From the NCBI RefSeq assembly GCF_022846615.1, contig NZ_AP025637.1, forward strand, positions 1,420,501-1,484,500: 64,000 nt of DNA, in the 5' to 3' direction. The notes under the pieces were generated by a model, which was not told the origin of the DNA, ran no database searches, and was given only the letters and a program-made list of their open reading frames with translations. This stretch comes from Roseomonas fluvialis (GTDB taxonomy: Bacteria > Pseudomonadota > Alphaproteobacteria > Acetobacterales > Acetobacteraceae). Within the stretch, counting starts at the first letter, position 1. Each line of letters begins with the position of its first letter. Position numbers and translations under genes: made by a program. This document shows, in pieces, positions 16,222 to 26,147 of the stretch.

Positions 16222-16647
16222 ATGCGGCTCACCCGCTACACCGATTACGCCATGCGGACGTTGCTCCACCTGGGCACGCGGCCCGACGAGGTCTGTTCCA
16301 TCGCCGAGATCGCCCGCGCCTACGGCATTTCGCAGAACCACCTGATGAAGGTGGTCAACGAGCTCGGACGTGCCGGCTTCGTCACCAGCCTGCGCGGCCG
16401 GTCCGGCGGCATCCGCCTGGCGCGGGCGCCCGCCGAGATCAGCGTCGGCGCCGTGGTCCGCCACATGGAGGGGGATTTCGACCTGGCCGATTGCCCCACC
16501 TGCGTCATCGCCCCCGCCTGCGGCTTGATCTCGGTGCTGGACGAGGCGTTGCGCGCCTTCCTGGCGGTGCTGGACCGCGCCAGCCTGGCGGATCTGCTCG
16601 ACCGGCGTGCGGCGGCGCTGCGGAGGCTGCTCTCACTGCCGGGCTGA
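16222..16647 (+). CDS. nsrR: Rrf2-family regulator, NsrR-like, with Fe-S cysteine triad
   Basis: The 141-residue protein has a winged-helix N-terminus (MRLTRYTDYAMRTLLHL, ISQNHLMKVVNELGRAGFV, GRSGGIRLA). It has a cysteine triad C91-x2-C94-x5-C100 in DCPTCVIAPACGL, followed by LDEALRAFL. NsrR of E. coli has C91, C96 and C102 and a similar ITPACRL context. NsrR is a [Fe-S] repressor released by nitric oxide. The divergent target operon encodes NO-tolerant AOX and a globin, supporting NsrR rather than IscR or RirA. Confidence 0.88.
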   Translation: MRLTRYTDYAMRTLLHLGTRPDEVCSIAEIARAYGISQNHLMKVVNELGRAGFVTSLRGRSGGIRLARAPAEISVGAVVRHMEGDFDLADCPTCVIAPACGLISVLDEALRAFLAVLDRASLADLLDRRAAALRRLLSLPG

Positions 16648-16680
16648 GCGCGCCGGCGCAGGTCTGCTAGACCCGCGGCC

Positions 16681-17199
16681 ATGTCGCGCCGCCCGATTCG
16701 CATCCTCGGCCTCGACCCCGGCCTCCAGCACACCGGCTGGGGGCTGATCGAACACGATGGCTTCCGCCTGCGCTTCCTGGCCGAGGGCGTGATCTCCACC
16801 ACCCCCGCCGAGGACCTGCCCGACCGCCTGCTCGCGCTGCATCGCGGCCTCGCCGCCGTCATCGACCTTCACGTGCCTGAAGAAGCCGCCGTCGAGAACA
16901 CCTACGTCGCGCGCAATCCCGACAGCGCGCTGAAGCTCGGCCAGGCGCGCGGCGTCGTCGTGCTGGCCCCGGCCCTGGCGGGCCTCGCCGTCGCGCAATA
17001 CGGCGCCATGGAAGTGAAGCGCGCCGTCGTCGGCAACGGCCACGCCGCCAAGGACCAGGTCCAGGCCATGGTGAAGCACCTGCTGCCCGGCGTGACCTTC
17101 AAACGCGCCGACGCCGCCGACGCGCTCGCCGTCGCGATCTGCCACGCCCATCACCGCCAATCGCGCGCTGCCCTCGCACGCGGGTATCAGCCGGCATGA
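16681..17199 (+). CDS. ruvC: Holliday-junction resolvase RuvC
   Basis: The 172-residue endonuclease has the acidic catalytic residues in RILGLDPGLQHTGWG (Asp12), AVENTYVARNP and DAADALAVAICHAHH, with the family motif LGQARGVVVLA. RuvC cleaves Holliday junctions moved by RuvAB. Downstream ruvA is 250 bp away, separated by a large inverted-repeat element, whereas ruvA and ruvB overlap. Confidence 0.94.
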   Translation: MSRRPIRILGLDPGLQHTGWGLIEHDGFRLRFLAEGVISTTPAEDLPDRLLALHRGLAAVIDLHVPEEAAVENTYVARNPDSALKLGQARGVVVLAPALAGLAVAQYGAMEVKRAVVGNGHAAKDQVQAMVKHLLPGVTFKRADAADALAVAICHAHHRQSRAALARGYQPA

Positions 17200-17215
17200 T
17201 GGGGCGGCGCGCGGC

Positions 17216-17432
17216 GGGGGAGGGCTTTGCCCTCCCCCGGACCCCCTCCCACCAAAGGCCTAAGGGCCTCTGGACACCAATACTGATCGGGGGAGTTGGG
17301 GAGGGGCATGGCGCGCCTGTCGCGTCAGTCCGTCCCGACGATGCCCCTCCCCAACTCCCCCGATTAAAATCGAGGGATCCAAGGGCCTTAAGCCCTTGGT
17401 GGGGGAGGTCCGGAGGGGGCAAAGCCCCCTCC
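17216..17432. repeat. Palindromic intergenic element, copy A (full, inverted arms)
   Basis: The element fills most of the ruvC-ruvA gap. The outer hairpins are GGGGGAGGGC-TTT-GCCCTCCCCC (17216-17238) and GGAGGGGGC-AAA-GCCCCCTCC (17412-17432). Each arm carries a second hairpin beginning CCAA and ending TTGG/CTGG. The inner arms, 17286-17309 and 17341-17364, are perfectly complementary over 24 bp around a 31-nt loop. No coding gene, transposase or clear target-site duplication is visible. Its loop is inverted relative to the copies at 50.6 and 55.5 kb. The element stays open in more than one reading frame, giving spurious ORFs. Confidence 0.9.
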
Positions 17433-17449
17433 GCCGGAGCGCCCGCCCC

Positions 17450-18067
17450 ATGATCGCCGCGCTGAAAGGCCGTGTGGAGGCCACGCACGAAGGTGGGTGC
17501 GTGTTTGATGTGAATGGCGTGGGGTATTTGCTGTCGTGTTCGCGCAAGACGTTGGATGCGTTGACGGGGCGTGAGGGTGTTCAGCGGCTGCTGGTCGAGA
17601 CGCGGGTCAGCCAGGATGCGATCACGCTTTATGGCTTCTTCGATGCGGCGGAGCGTGAGGCGTTCCGGGCGCTGATCGAGGTCAAGACGGTCGGGCCGCA
17701 GAAGGCGTTGATCGTGCTGTCGTCGCTGTCGCCCGATGGGCTGGCGCGGGCGATTGCGGGCAAGGAGCGCAAGCGGCTGTCGGAGGTGAAGGGGCTGGGC
17801 GCGGCGACGGCGAACCGCATCGTCGATGAACCGGCGATGCAGAAATGGGCGGTGGGGCGCGCGACGCCGGATGCGGATGGCGAGGGTGCGCTGCCCGCGG
17901 CACTTCCCGAACAGGGCGCGGAGGCAGATGCGGTTTCCGCGCTGGTGAACCTGGGCTGGAAGCAGCCGCAGGCGGCGGCGGCGATCGCGCGCGCGGCGAA
18001 GCGGCTGGGTGACGCTGCGACGCTGGATGCGCTGATCCGTGACGGGCTCAAGGAAATGGCAAGATGA
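17450..18067 (+). CDS. ruvA: Holliday-junction branch-migration protein RuvA
   Basis: The 205-residue protein has the OB-fold start [26 protein letters not shown], helix-hairpin-helix segments ([36 protein letters not shown]) and the C-terminal domain III ([20 protein letters not shown]). RuvA tetramers bind Holliday junctions and load RuvB. The segment after the second HhH reads [12 protein letters not shown], differing from the usual ERIVxELKDK. The 5' third uses more AT-ending codons (TTG, TTT, GAT, AAT, TGT) than neighbours. The start is 18 bp past repeat copy A. Confidence 0.92.
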   Translation: MIAALKGRVEATHEGGCVFDVNGVGYLLSCSRKTLDALTGREGVQRLLVETRVSQDAITLYGFFDAAEREAFRALIEVKTVGPQKALIVLSSLSPDGLARAIAGKERKRLSEVKGLGAATANRIVDEPAMQKWAVGRATPDADGEGALPAALPEQGAEADAVSALVNLGWKQPQAAAAIARAAKRLGDAATLDALIRDGLKEMAR

Positions 18068-19128
18068 GTGGCGGGCCCGCCGCGGGCGGGACGAGCGGCG
18101 ATCGCATCACCGACCCCGAGCGCCAGGACGACGACTATGGCGAGCACGCGCTGCGCCCGCAGACCATCGCGGACTTCACCGGCCAGCAGTCGCTGCGCGA
18201 GAACCTCGGCGTGTTCATCGCGGCGGCGAGGGCACGCGCGGAGCCGATGGACCATGTGCTGTTCCATGGCCCGCCGGGGCTGGGCAAGACCACGCTGGCG
18301 CAGATCGTCGCGCGTGAACTGGGCGTGGGTTTTCGCGCGACCTCGGGGCCGGTGTTGCAGCGTTCGGGCGACCTCGCGGCGATCCTGACGAACCTGCAGC
18401 CGCGCGACGTGCTGTTCGTCGATGAGATCCATCGCCTGCAACCGGCCATCGAGGAGACGCTCTATCCCGCGATGGAGGATTTCTGCCTCGACCTCATCAT
18501 CGGCGAAGGTCCTGCCGCGCGAACCGTGCGGATCGACATTCCGCCCTTCACGCTGATCGGCGCGACCACCCGCGCGGGGCTGCTCGCGACACCGCTGCGC
18601 GATCGCTTCGGCATTCCGCTGCGCCTGGTGTTCTACACGGCGGCCGAACTGCACGGCATCGTCAGCCGCGGCGCGCGAAAATTGAACTTTGCGCTGTCGG
18701 ATGATGGGGCGTTCGAGATCGCCAAGCGCTCGCGCGGCACGCCGCGCATCGCGGGGCGGCTGCTGCGGCGCGTGCGGGATTTCGCGCTGGTGGAGAACCG
18801 TGCCGCCGACCGCGCCATGGTCGATGGTGCGTTGTTGCGACTGGAGGTGGATGCGCTCGGCCTCGATGCGATGGACCGGCGCTATCTGCGCCGCATCGCC
18901 GAACACCATGGCGGCGGGCCGGTCGGCATCGAGACGCTGGCCGCGGCGCTGGCCGAAGGCCGGGACACGCTCGAGGAAGTGGTCGAGCCCTTCCTGATCC
19001 AGGAAGGCCTGGTGCTGCGCACGCCGCGCGGGCGGATGCTGGGCGAGGCCGGCTGGCGCCACCTGGGACTCGCCCCGCCGGCGGGGCTGGTGGCGCAGCT
19101 CGACCTGTTGCGGGACACCGATCCGTGA
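18064..19128 (+). CDS. ruvB: Holliday-junction helicase RuvB
   Basis: The 354-residue AAA+ ATPase has Walker [12 protein letters not shown], Walker [12 protein letters not shown], sensor 1 [20 protein letters not shown] and the C-terminal winged helix with [16 protein letters not shown]. RuvB hexamers drive branch migration at junctions held by RuvA. Its ATG overlaps the ruvA stop (ATGA at 18064-18067), and its own TGA overlaps the GTG of ybgC, so ruvAB runs directly into the Tol-Pal operon. Confidence 0.96.
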   Translation: MSGGPAAGGTSGDRITDPERQDDDYGEHALRPQTIADFTGQQSLRENLGVFIAAARARAEPMDHVLFHGPPGLGKTTLAQIVARELGVGFRATSGPVLQRSGDLAAILTNLQPRDVLFVDEIHRLQPAIEETLYPAMEDFCLDLIIGEGPAARTVRIDIPPFTLIGATTRAGLLATPLRDRFGIPLRLVFYTAAELHGIVSRGARKLNFALSDDGAFEIAKRSRGTPRIAGRLLRRVRDFALVENRAADRAMVDGALLRLEVDALGLDAMDRRYLRRIAEHHGGGPVGIETLAAALAEGRDTLEEVVEPFLIQEGLVLRTPRGRMLGEAGWRHLGLAPPAGLVAQLDLLRDTDP

Positions 19129-19574
19129 CCGGCCCCGAACCAAATAAGGCAAATGCACCGCATCGATACCCGCTGCGCGTGTATTTCGAGGATACCGACG
19201 CCGGCGGGATGGCCTATCACGCCCGATATCTGCATTGGGCGGAGCGCGCGCGGACCGAATCCTTGCGTGCCATAGACTTGCCGCACCAATTTATGATGGA
19301 ACGTCACAATGCGTTGCTGGTGGTGCGGCGCGTCGAAGTGGAGTACTGGCGGCCCGCCCGCCTGGATGAGTCCGTTGTGGTCGAGACGTCGGTGCTGCGC
19401 GTGACCGGCGCGCAGGTGGTCCTCGGGCAGGTGGTCTGCGCCGCGGATGGCGGGGCGGACAGGCTGGCGGGACTGAAGGTCGGCCTGGTCTGCGTGGGCC
19501 GGGACAGCCTGAAGCCGGTGCCGCTGCCGGAGCCTTGGCGGTCGGTGTTGAAGGGACTCGTCGTGCCGGGCTGA
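19125..19574 (+). CDS. ybgC: Acyl-CoA thioesterase YbgC, Tol-Pal associated
   Basis: The 149-residue hotdog-fold protein has the 4-hydroxybenzoyl-CoA thioesterase signature [26 protein letters not shown], with catalytic Asp in EDTDAGG. YbgC hydrolyses short- and medium-chain acyl-CoA or acyl-ACP and is regularly the first gene of tol-pal clusters. It begins with GTG overlapping the ruvB stop by four bases. Confidence 0.92.
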   Translation: MTGPEPNKANAPHRYPLRVYFEDTDAGGMAYHARYLHWAERARTESLRAIDLPHQFMMERHNALLVVRRVEVEYWRPARLDESVVVETSVLRVTGAQVVLGQVVCAADGGADRLAGLKVGLVCVGRDSLKPVPLPEPWRSVLKGLVVPG

Positions 19575-19595
19575 CCCCCGGTGGCGACGATGCAC

Positions 19596-19611
19596 AGGCC
19601 CCGCGGGGCCT
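19596..19611. other. Perfect 16-bp palindrome in the tolQ leader
   Basis: AGGCCCCG at 19596-19603 is followed immediately by its reverse complement CGGGGCCT. It sits between the ybgC stop and the tolQ ribosome-binding site (GGAAGGAG at 19613-19620). It could form a hairpin in mRNA near the tolQ start or be a protein-binding site. No function can be assigned. Confidence 0.5.
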
Positions 19612-19627
19612 CGGAAGGAGAGACGGC

Positions 19628-20371
<744 letters not shown>

Positions 20372-20376
20372 CCACG

Positions 20377-20883
<507 letters not shown>

Positions 20884-20901
20884 CGGCCGGGGAGCGGAAG
20901 G

Positions 20902-21930
20902 ATGGGCCGGCCATCCTCGACCGCCGGGATGACCCTGAACCGCTGGGGCGTGGTCTCCGCGGCGCTGCATGCGGCCGTGCTGCTGACCGGCGCGCTGTTC
21001 GTGCTGGCGCGCCCGATCCCCGAGCCCGAAGAACAGGGCATCGCGGTGGAACTCGTGGCACCTGGCCCGCCGCAGATGGCACAGGCCGACATCCCGCGCC
21101 CGCTGCCCGCCCCGCCGGCGCCCGAGGCGACGCCCACACCCCCGACGCCCGAACCGCCCGCGCCGACGCCGCCGCGCAACACGCCGCCCGAGCCCCCGCC
21201 ACCGCCGCCCCCGCCGCCGCCCGCGCCGGCGCCCACGCCATCGCCGCCGAGCCCCACGCCCGCGCAGCCCACGCCGCCCGCACCCACACCGGCACCCAGC
21301 CCCGACCCGGTGCCGGCGCCGCGCGTGACGCAGCCAATCCCGACGCCGCCGGCGCCGCCGCAACAGCAGCAGGCCGCCACCCCGCCGCGAGCCGACCCGC
21401 TGCCGCTGCCGCCCACGCCGGTGCCTCCGCCGCCCGAGCCGTCGCAGCAGGCGGGCACCGGCCAGACCCCGCCGGTGGCGCGCCCGCAGGAACGCAGCAC
21501 ATCGGTGCAGAACACGCTGGAACGCCTGCGCACGGCCCAGCAGCAGGACCGCGCGCCGACCGCGCGGCCCAACCCGTCAGGCGCGCCGCAGCAGGGTGGC
21601 GGGTCGCCCACCGGTTCGGCCGCGCTGACGCAGGGCGAGATCATGGGCCTGGCGAACCAGATCGCCGAATGCTGGAACGTCGATCGCGGGATGCTCGGCC
21701 TCGATACGATCGTGGTCGAATTGCGCGTCGTGCTCGACAGCCAGGGCACGGTACGCAACGTGCTGCCGTCCTCGGGCGTTCCAGCCGATCCTCGTGCGCG
21801 ATCGGTCTACGAATCGGCGCGCCGGGCGCTTATGTCCCCGCAATGCAACCCGCTGCGCGTGCCGCCCAACAAGTATCGGACCGTCATGGATTCCGTCTTC
21901 CGCTTCAACCCGAGGGGCCTCGTGCGATGA
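20902..21930 (+). CDS. tolA: TolA-like energy-transducing protein with polyproline linker
   Basis: The 342-residue protein has an N-terminal membrane anchor (ALHAAVLLTGALFVLA). An extended Pro-rich stretch at about residues 64-190 contains a run of ten prolines and repeated TPxP units, and a C-terminal domain (about 235-342) includes LANQIAECWNVDRG and VYESARRALMSPQCNPL. This matches the TolA C-terminal fold with two cysteines. Classical TolA has a long Ala/Lys/Glu helix in the middle, so the linker is unusual. It lies between tolR and tolB and overlaps tolB by four bases. Confidence 0.88.
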   Translation: MGRPSSTAGMTLNRWGVVSAALHAAVLLTGALFVLARPIPEPEEQGIAVELVAPGPPQMAQADIPRPLPAPPAPEATPTPPTPEPPAPTPPRNTPPEPPPPPPPPPPAPAPTPSPPSPTPAQPTPPAPTPAPSPDPVPAPRVTQPIPTPPAPPQQQQAATPPRADPLPLPPTPVPPPPEPSQQAGTGQTPPVARPQERSTSVQNTLERLRTAQQQDRAPTARPNPSGAPQQGGGSPTGSAALTQGEIMGLANQIAECWNVDRGMLGLDTIVVELRVVLDSQGTVRNVLPSSGVPADPRARSVYESARRALMSPQCNPLRVPPNKYRTVMDSVFRFNPRGLVR

Positions 21931-23306
21931 ACCCTTGCTCTCCCTTCGCGCTGACGCGCCGCCGCATGCTGGCGGGCGTGGGCGCCGGCCTGGTCGCGCC
22001 GGGCATCTTCGCCACACCGCTGCCCGCGGCCGCCCAGCAGGCCACGCAGGGTGCCGTCATCGACATCACGCGTGCGCGCACCGATCCGATTCCGGTCGCG
22101 ATCCCTGATCTCGCGGGCGGTGGTGATGCGGCGCGCGTGGGGCGTGACATCGCCCGCGTGATCCAGAACAACCTGCGCAATTCCGGGCTGTTCCGCCCGA
22201 TCGATCGCCAGGCGTTCATCCAGACGCCCGAGAGCGCCGCGCAGACCCCGCGCTTCCAGGACTGGCGCGTGATCGGCGCGCAGGCGCTGGTGACCGGGCG
22301 CGTGGTCGAACAGGGCGGCCAGCTGCGCGTCGAATTCCGCCTGTGGGACGTGCTGCCCGAGGCGCAACTGCAGGGCACCGCCTTCACCGCGCCGGCGGCG
22401 AACTGGCGGCGCATCGCGCATCTGATCAGCGACGTGATCTACGAACGGCTGCTGGGCGAGAAGGGCTACTTCGATACGCGTGTGGTCTATGTCAGCGAGA
22501 CCGGCCCGCGCGATCGCCGCACGCGCCGCCTCGCGATCATGGACCAGGATGGCGAGAACCACCGCTTCCTGACCGATGGCCGCTTCGCCGCGCTCACGCC
22601 GCGCTTCCATCCCTCGGCCGAGCGCATCGCCTTCATGTCCTATCGCGACCGCGGGCAGCCGCAGGTCGTGCTGTTCGACATCGGCTCGGGCAGCCAGCAG
22701 GTGCTGGGCAATTTCCAGGGCATGACGCTCTCGCCGCGCTTCGCGCCGGATGGGCGTTCGGTGGTGCTGTCCTCGACGCGCGGGGGCGATGCGAACATCT
22801 ACGTGGTGGATCTCGCGTCGCGGCGCGAACGGCAATTGACCAGCGGTGGCGGGCTCGATGTCTCGCCCTGCTATTCGCCCGACGGCAACCAGATCGTGTT
22901 CAATTCCGACCGCGGCGGCGACCAGCAATTGTATGTGATGGATGCCGGCGGCGGAAACGTGCGGCGGATCTCCTTCGGGCGCGGCCGCTACGCCACGCCA
23001 GTGTGGTCGCCGCGCGGCGACCTGATTGCCTTCACGCGCTTCGGCGGCGGCGGCTTCGCCATCGGCGTGATGCGCCCCGATGGATCGGGCGAGCGCATCC
23101 TGTCGGAAGGCTGGGCGATGGAAGGGCCGACCTTCGCGCCGAACGGGCGCATGCTGATGTTCTACCGCGAGAGCCGCGCGACGGATTCGCGCGGTGGTGG
23201 ATATTCGGCGCGCATCGCGTCGATCGACATCGCCGGCTTCAACGAACGCCCGGTGCCCACGCCCACCGACGCGACCGATCCTGCGTGGTCGCCGCTGCTT
23301 TCGTGA
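21927..23306 (+). CDS. tolB: Tol-Pal system beta-propeller TolB
   Basis: The 459-residue periplasmic protein has a Tat-like signal (TRRRMLAGVGAGLVAPG, cleavage after AAAQ), an N-terminal domain (RVIQNNLRNSGLFRPIDRQAF) and a C-terminal six-bladed propeller visible as repeated blades (HPSAERIAFMS, APDGRSVVLSS, SPDGNQIVFNS, SPRGDLIAFTR, APNGRMLMFYR). TolB binds Pal and TolA. Its ATG overlaps the tolA stop (ATGA). Confidence 0.96.
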   Translation: MNPCSPFALTRRRMLAGVGAGLVAPGIFATPLPAAAQQATQGAVIDITRARTDPIPVAIPDLAGGGDAARVGRDIARVIQNNLRNSGLFRPIDRQAFIQTPESAAQTPRFQDWRVIGAQALVTGRVVEQGGQLRVEFRLWDVLPEAQLQGTAFTAPAANWRRIAHLISDVIYERLLGEKGYFDTRVVYVSETGPRDRRTRRLAIMDQDGENHRFLTDGRFAALTPRFHPSAERIAFMSYRDRGQPQVVLFDIGSGSQQVLGNFQGMTLSPRFAPDGRSVVLSSTRGGDANIYVVDLASRRERQLTSGGGLDVSPCYSPDGNQIVFNSDRGGDQQLYVMDAGGGNVRRISFGRGRYATPVWSPRGDLIAFTRFGGGGFAIGVMRPDGSGERILSEGWAMEGPTFAPNGRMLMFYRESRATDSRGGGYSARIASIDIAGFNERPVPTPTDATDPAWSPLLS

Positions 23307-23383
23307 CCGGCGTCGCGCTTGACCCCATGGGCCGTGGGCGCTTACCCCACGGCCTGAAAATCACTGCACCAGGAGACCCCCCG

Positions 23384-23845
23384 ATGAAAACCCGCCTGTT
23401 CGGCGCCGTGGCTGCCCTCGCGCTGCTCGCTGCCTGCTCGAACACTGACCAGAACGCGGCGGCGACGGGGGCCGGCGGCACGATCCGCCCTGGCAGCCAG
23501 GAAGACCTGGTGGCCAATGTCGGCGACCGCGTGCTGTTCGACTTCGACCGTTCCACCATCCGCGCCGACCAGCGCCCGATCCTGGAGCGCCAGGCTGCGT
23601 GGATGGGCCGCAACGCCGAGGTGCGCGTGCAGGTCGAAGGCCACACCGACGAACGCGGCACCCGCGAATACAACCTGGCCCTGGGTCAGCGCCGTGCGAA
23701 TGCGGCGCGCGATGTGCTGGTGGCCGGCGGCGTCAACGGCGCGCGCATCACCACCATTTCCTATGGCAAGGACCGCCCGGCGGCGCTCGGGTCGGACGAA
23801 GCCGCCTGGGCGCAGAACCGCCGCGCCGTGACCGTCGTCCAGTAA
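23384..23845 (+). CDS. pal: Peptidoglycan-associated lipoprotein Pal
   Basis: The 153-residue lipoprotein has a signal peptide with lipobox LLAAC and an OmpA-type peptidoglycan-binding domain: RVLFDFDRSTIRADQRPIL, VEGHTDERGTREYNLALGQRRA and ITTISYGKDRP. Pal links the outer membrane to peptidoglycan and binds TolB. The start at 23384 follows CAGGAGA. The 77-bp gap after tolB is the largest in the cluster. Confidence 0.97.
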   Translation: MKTRLFGAVAALALLAACSNTDQNAAATGAGGTIRPGSQEDLVANVGDRVLFDFDRSTIRADQRPILERQAAWMGRNAEVRVQVEGHTDERGTREYNLALGQRRANAARDVLVAGGVNGARITTISYGKDRPAALGSDEAAWAQNRRAVTVVQ

Positions 23846-23856
23846 CCGAAGGGGAT

Positions 23857-23876
23857 GGCCCGGCGTAAGCCGGGCC
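23857..23876. other. 8-bp hairpin between pal and cpoB
   Basis: GGCCCGGC (23857-23864) and GCCGGGCC (23869-23876) form a perfect stem with a GTAA tetraloop, 11 bases after the pal stop and just ahead of the cpoB start. There is no T-run. It may dampen transcription or stabilise the pal mRNA 3' end. It argues against a cpoB start at 23855, which would place the hairpin inside the gene. Confidence 0.55.
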
Positions 23877-23884
23877 GCGCCGCC

Positions 23885-24742
23885 ATGGCCCGCAGCATCG
23901 CGCTGACCGCCGCCCTGATCGCCCTGCCGCTGCTGGCCGCCCCCGCGCGCGCCCAGATGGACAGCCGGGAGGGCATCGCGCTGCAGAACCAGATCCTGGA
24001 ACTGCGCCGCGACCTTGATGCCGTGCGCCGCGGCGGTGGTGCTGCCGCGCCCGTCCCGCGCGGGGGCAGCGGTGGCGCACCGCCCGAGACGGTGCAGGCG
24101 CTGCTTGGCCGCGTGCAGGAGCTGGAGGAGACGGTCCGCCGCCAGCGCGGCCAGCTCGACGTGGCCGAGAACGCCAACCGCCGCATGGCCGAGGAAATCG
24201 AGAAACTGCGCGGCGACATGGATTTCCGCCTGCAGCAGCTGGAAGGGGGCGGCCGGCCTGGCGCCACCCGCCCTCCGCAGGGGCCGCCGTCCGCCCAGGC
24301 GCCGGCCCCGCAAGCCCAGCCGGCCGCACCGGGCAGCCCCCCGGCGCCGGGCGGCCCCAGAACCGCTGAACGCGCCCTGGCGGACGGCCAGGCGGCCCTG
24401 GCCCGTGGTGATTTCCCCACCGCCGAGGCAGCAGCGCGCGAGGTGATCGCCGGTCGCTCCGGCCCGCGCGCGCAGGATGCGCAGTTGCTGCTGGGCGAGG
24501 CGCTGCTCGGCCGCCGACAGTTCCAGAACGCGGCGCTGGCCTTCGATGAGGCGTATCGGCGCAACCGGCAGTCCGGCCGTGCGCCGGAAGCGCTGCTTGG
24601 CCTGTCGAACGCCTTCATCGGCTTCGGGGCGCGGCGCGAGGCCTGCGACACGCTCGACCAGCTGGCCTCGGAGTACACCCGCCTGGCGCAGCCGGTGGCG
24701 ACCCGTGTGGCGGATGCGCGGCGGCGCGCGCAATGCCGGTGA
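23885..24742 (+). CDS. cpoB: Cell division coordinator CpoB (YbgF)
   Basis: From the ATG at 23885 the 285-residue protein has a signal peptide ending ARAQ, an N-terminal coiled coil (about residues 30-130, ALLGRVQELEETVRRQRGQL), a Pro/Ala linker and C-terminal TPR-like repeats (ALADGQAALARGDF; AQLLLGEALLGRRQFQNAALAFDEAY; APEALLGLSNAFIGFG). CpoB coordinates Tol-Pal with septal peptidoglycan synthesis. An in-frame ATG at 23855 would add ten residues. Confidence 0.92.
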   Translation: MARSIALTAALIALPLLAAPARAQMDSREGIALQNQILELRRDLDAVRRGGGAAAPVPRGGSGGAPPETVQALLGRVQELEETVRRQRGQLDVAENANRRMAEEIEKLRGDMDFRLQQLEGGGRPGATRPPQGPPSAQAPAPQAQPAAPGSPPAPGGPRTAERALADGQAALARGDFPTAEAAAREVIAGRSGPRAQDAQLLLGEALLGRRQFQNAALAFDEAYRRNRQSGRAPEALLGLSNAFIGFGARREACDTLDQLASEYTRLAQPVATRVADARRRAQCR

Positions 24743-24856
24743 GGGCGCGCCGCGGCGCGGTGTCAGGCGCCGGCGCCCAGTCGTCTGGCGCGCCATGGCG
24801 CCTCGCCCGCCCATGGGGATAACGCGCCGCTGAACGCCCGGGCCTTTGCCGCGCTG

Positions 24857-26147
24857 ATGGCGCCGCTCGGCCCATTCGGCGAAGCGCCGCGGATCGCGGC
24901 GGGCATTTCGGGCGGGCCGCACAGCTTGGCGTTGGGGCTGCTTGCCGATCACTGGGCGCGCATGCGCGGCGGCGGGCTCCTCGCGCTGGTGGTGGACCAC
25001 GGGTTGCGACCCGAAAGCGCTGCCGAGGCGGATCACGTTGCGGCGATGCTGGGATCACGCGGGATCGCCGCGCGGGTGCTGCGGCTGCACCTGCCTGCCG
25101 GGCCAGGTTTGCAGGCGCGCGCCCGGGCGGCTCGGCTGGCGGCGCTGACCCAGGCCGCGTCGGCGGCCGGGCGGCCCTGGCTGCTGCTGGGCCAGCATCG
25201 GGCCGACCAGGCCGAGACGCTGCTGTTCCGTGCGCTGCGCGGCAGCGGGCCGGCCGGGCTCGCAGGCATGGCGGCGGTGCGCGAGGGCGGTGCCGCATTG
25301 GTGCTCCGGCCGTTGCTGGGCGTGGCACCGGCCACCCTGGAAGCGGTGGTGGCCGAGGCAGGCCTCGTGCCCGTCCGCGACCCGAGCAATGCCGATGCGC
25401 GCTTCGCCCGGGTCCGGCTGCGCGCCGCTCTGGCCGATCCGGGCGGGGAGGGGGCTGGCGTGGCCGCGCTGGCTGCTGCTGCCGCCGCCTTCACGGCGCG
25501 CCGGGAGCGCACCGAGGCCGAGGTCGCCGCCCGGCTGGCCGCCGCGGCCGAGTTGCGGCCGGAAGGCTTTGCCTGGATCGATCCGGCCGTTTTCGGGCAG
25601 GACCGGGTCGCGGCGGCGGGCCTCGCGTGGCTGGTACGTCTGGTCGGCGGCGGTGCGATGGCGCCCGCGCCGGTGCAGGTCGCGGCGATGCTCTCGGCCG
25701 GCGGCGGGACGCTGGGCGGGGCCTGGCTCCGGGCTGGTGCGCGCGGTCGGTGGCTGCTGGCGCGCGACCCGGGCGGCCTGGCGCCCGAGGTCGAGGCGCT
25801 GGCCGGCGCCACCTGGGACCGGCGGTTCCGGCTGGCCGGGCCTGGCCGCGCGGGGTGGCGGCTGGGGGCGCTCGGCACGGCGGCGGCAGCGCTGCGCGGG
25901 GGCGCCGGGCTGCCCTCGGCCGTGCTGCGGGCGTTGCCCGCCATCCGCGACCCGAACGGCGCGCTGGCCGCGGTGCCGATGCTGGACTATCCTTCATCCG
26001 AGGCGTGCCGCCCCTTCGCGACCGTGTTCGCGCCGGGGGTGGGCGGAGAGTTTTCGGCGCGACCATTCAAGGCTGGTCAACCCGACCTTATGTGTAGTGC
26101 CAACGCCGGCGGACCCTCCCGACCGGCACGGAGAGAGACAACCGCAC

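Noticed and set aside
17196-17453. Apparent small ORFs inside the repeat elements giving GEGHGAPV-like peptides
   Set aside because: The open frames coincide with repeat arms in several copies and orientations and lack ribosome-binding sites; they are by-products of the repeat sequence.
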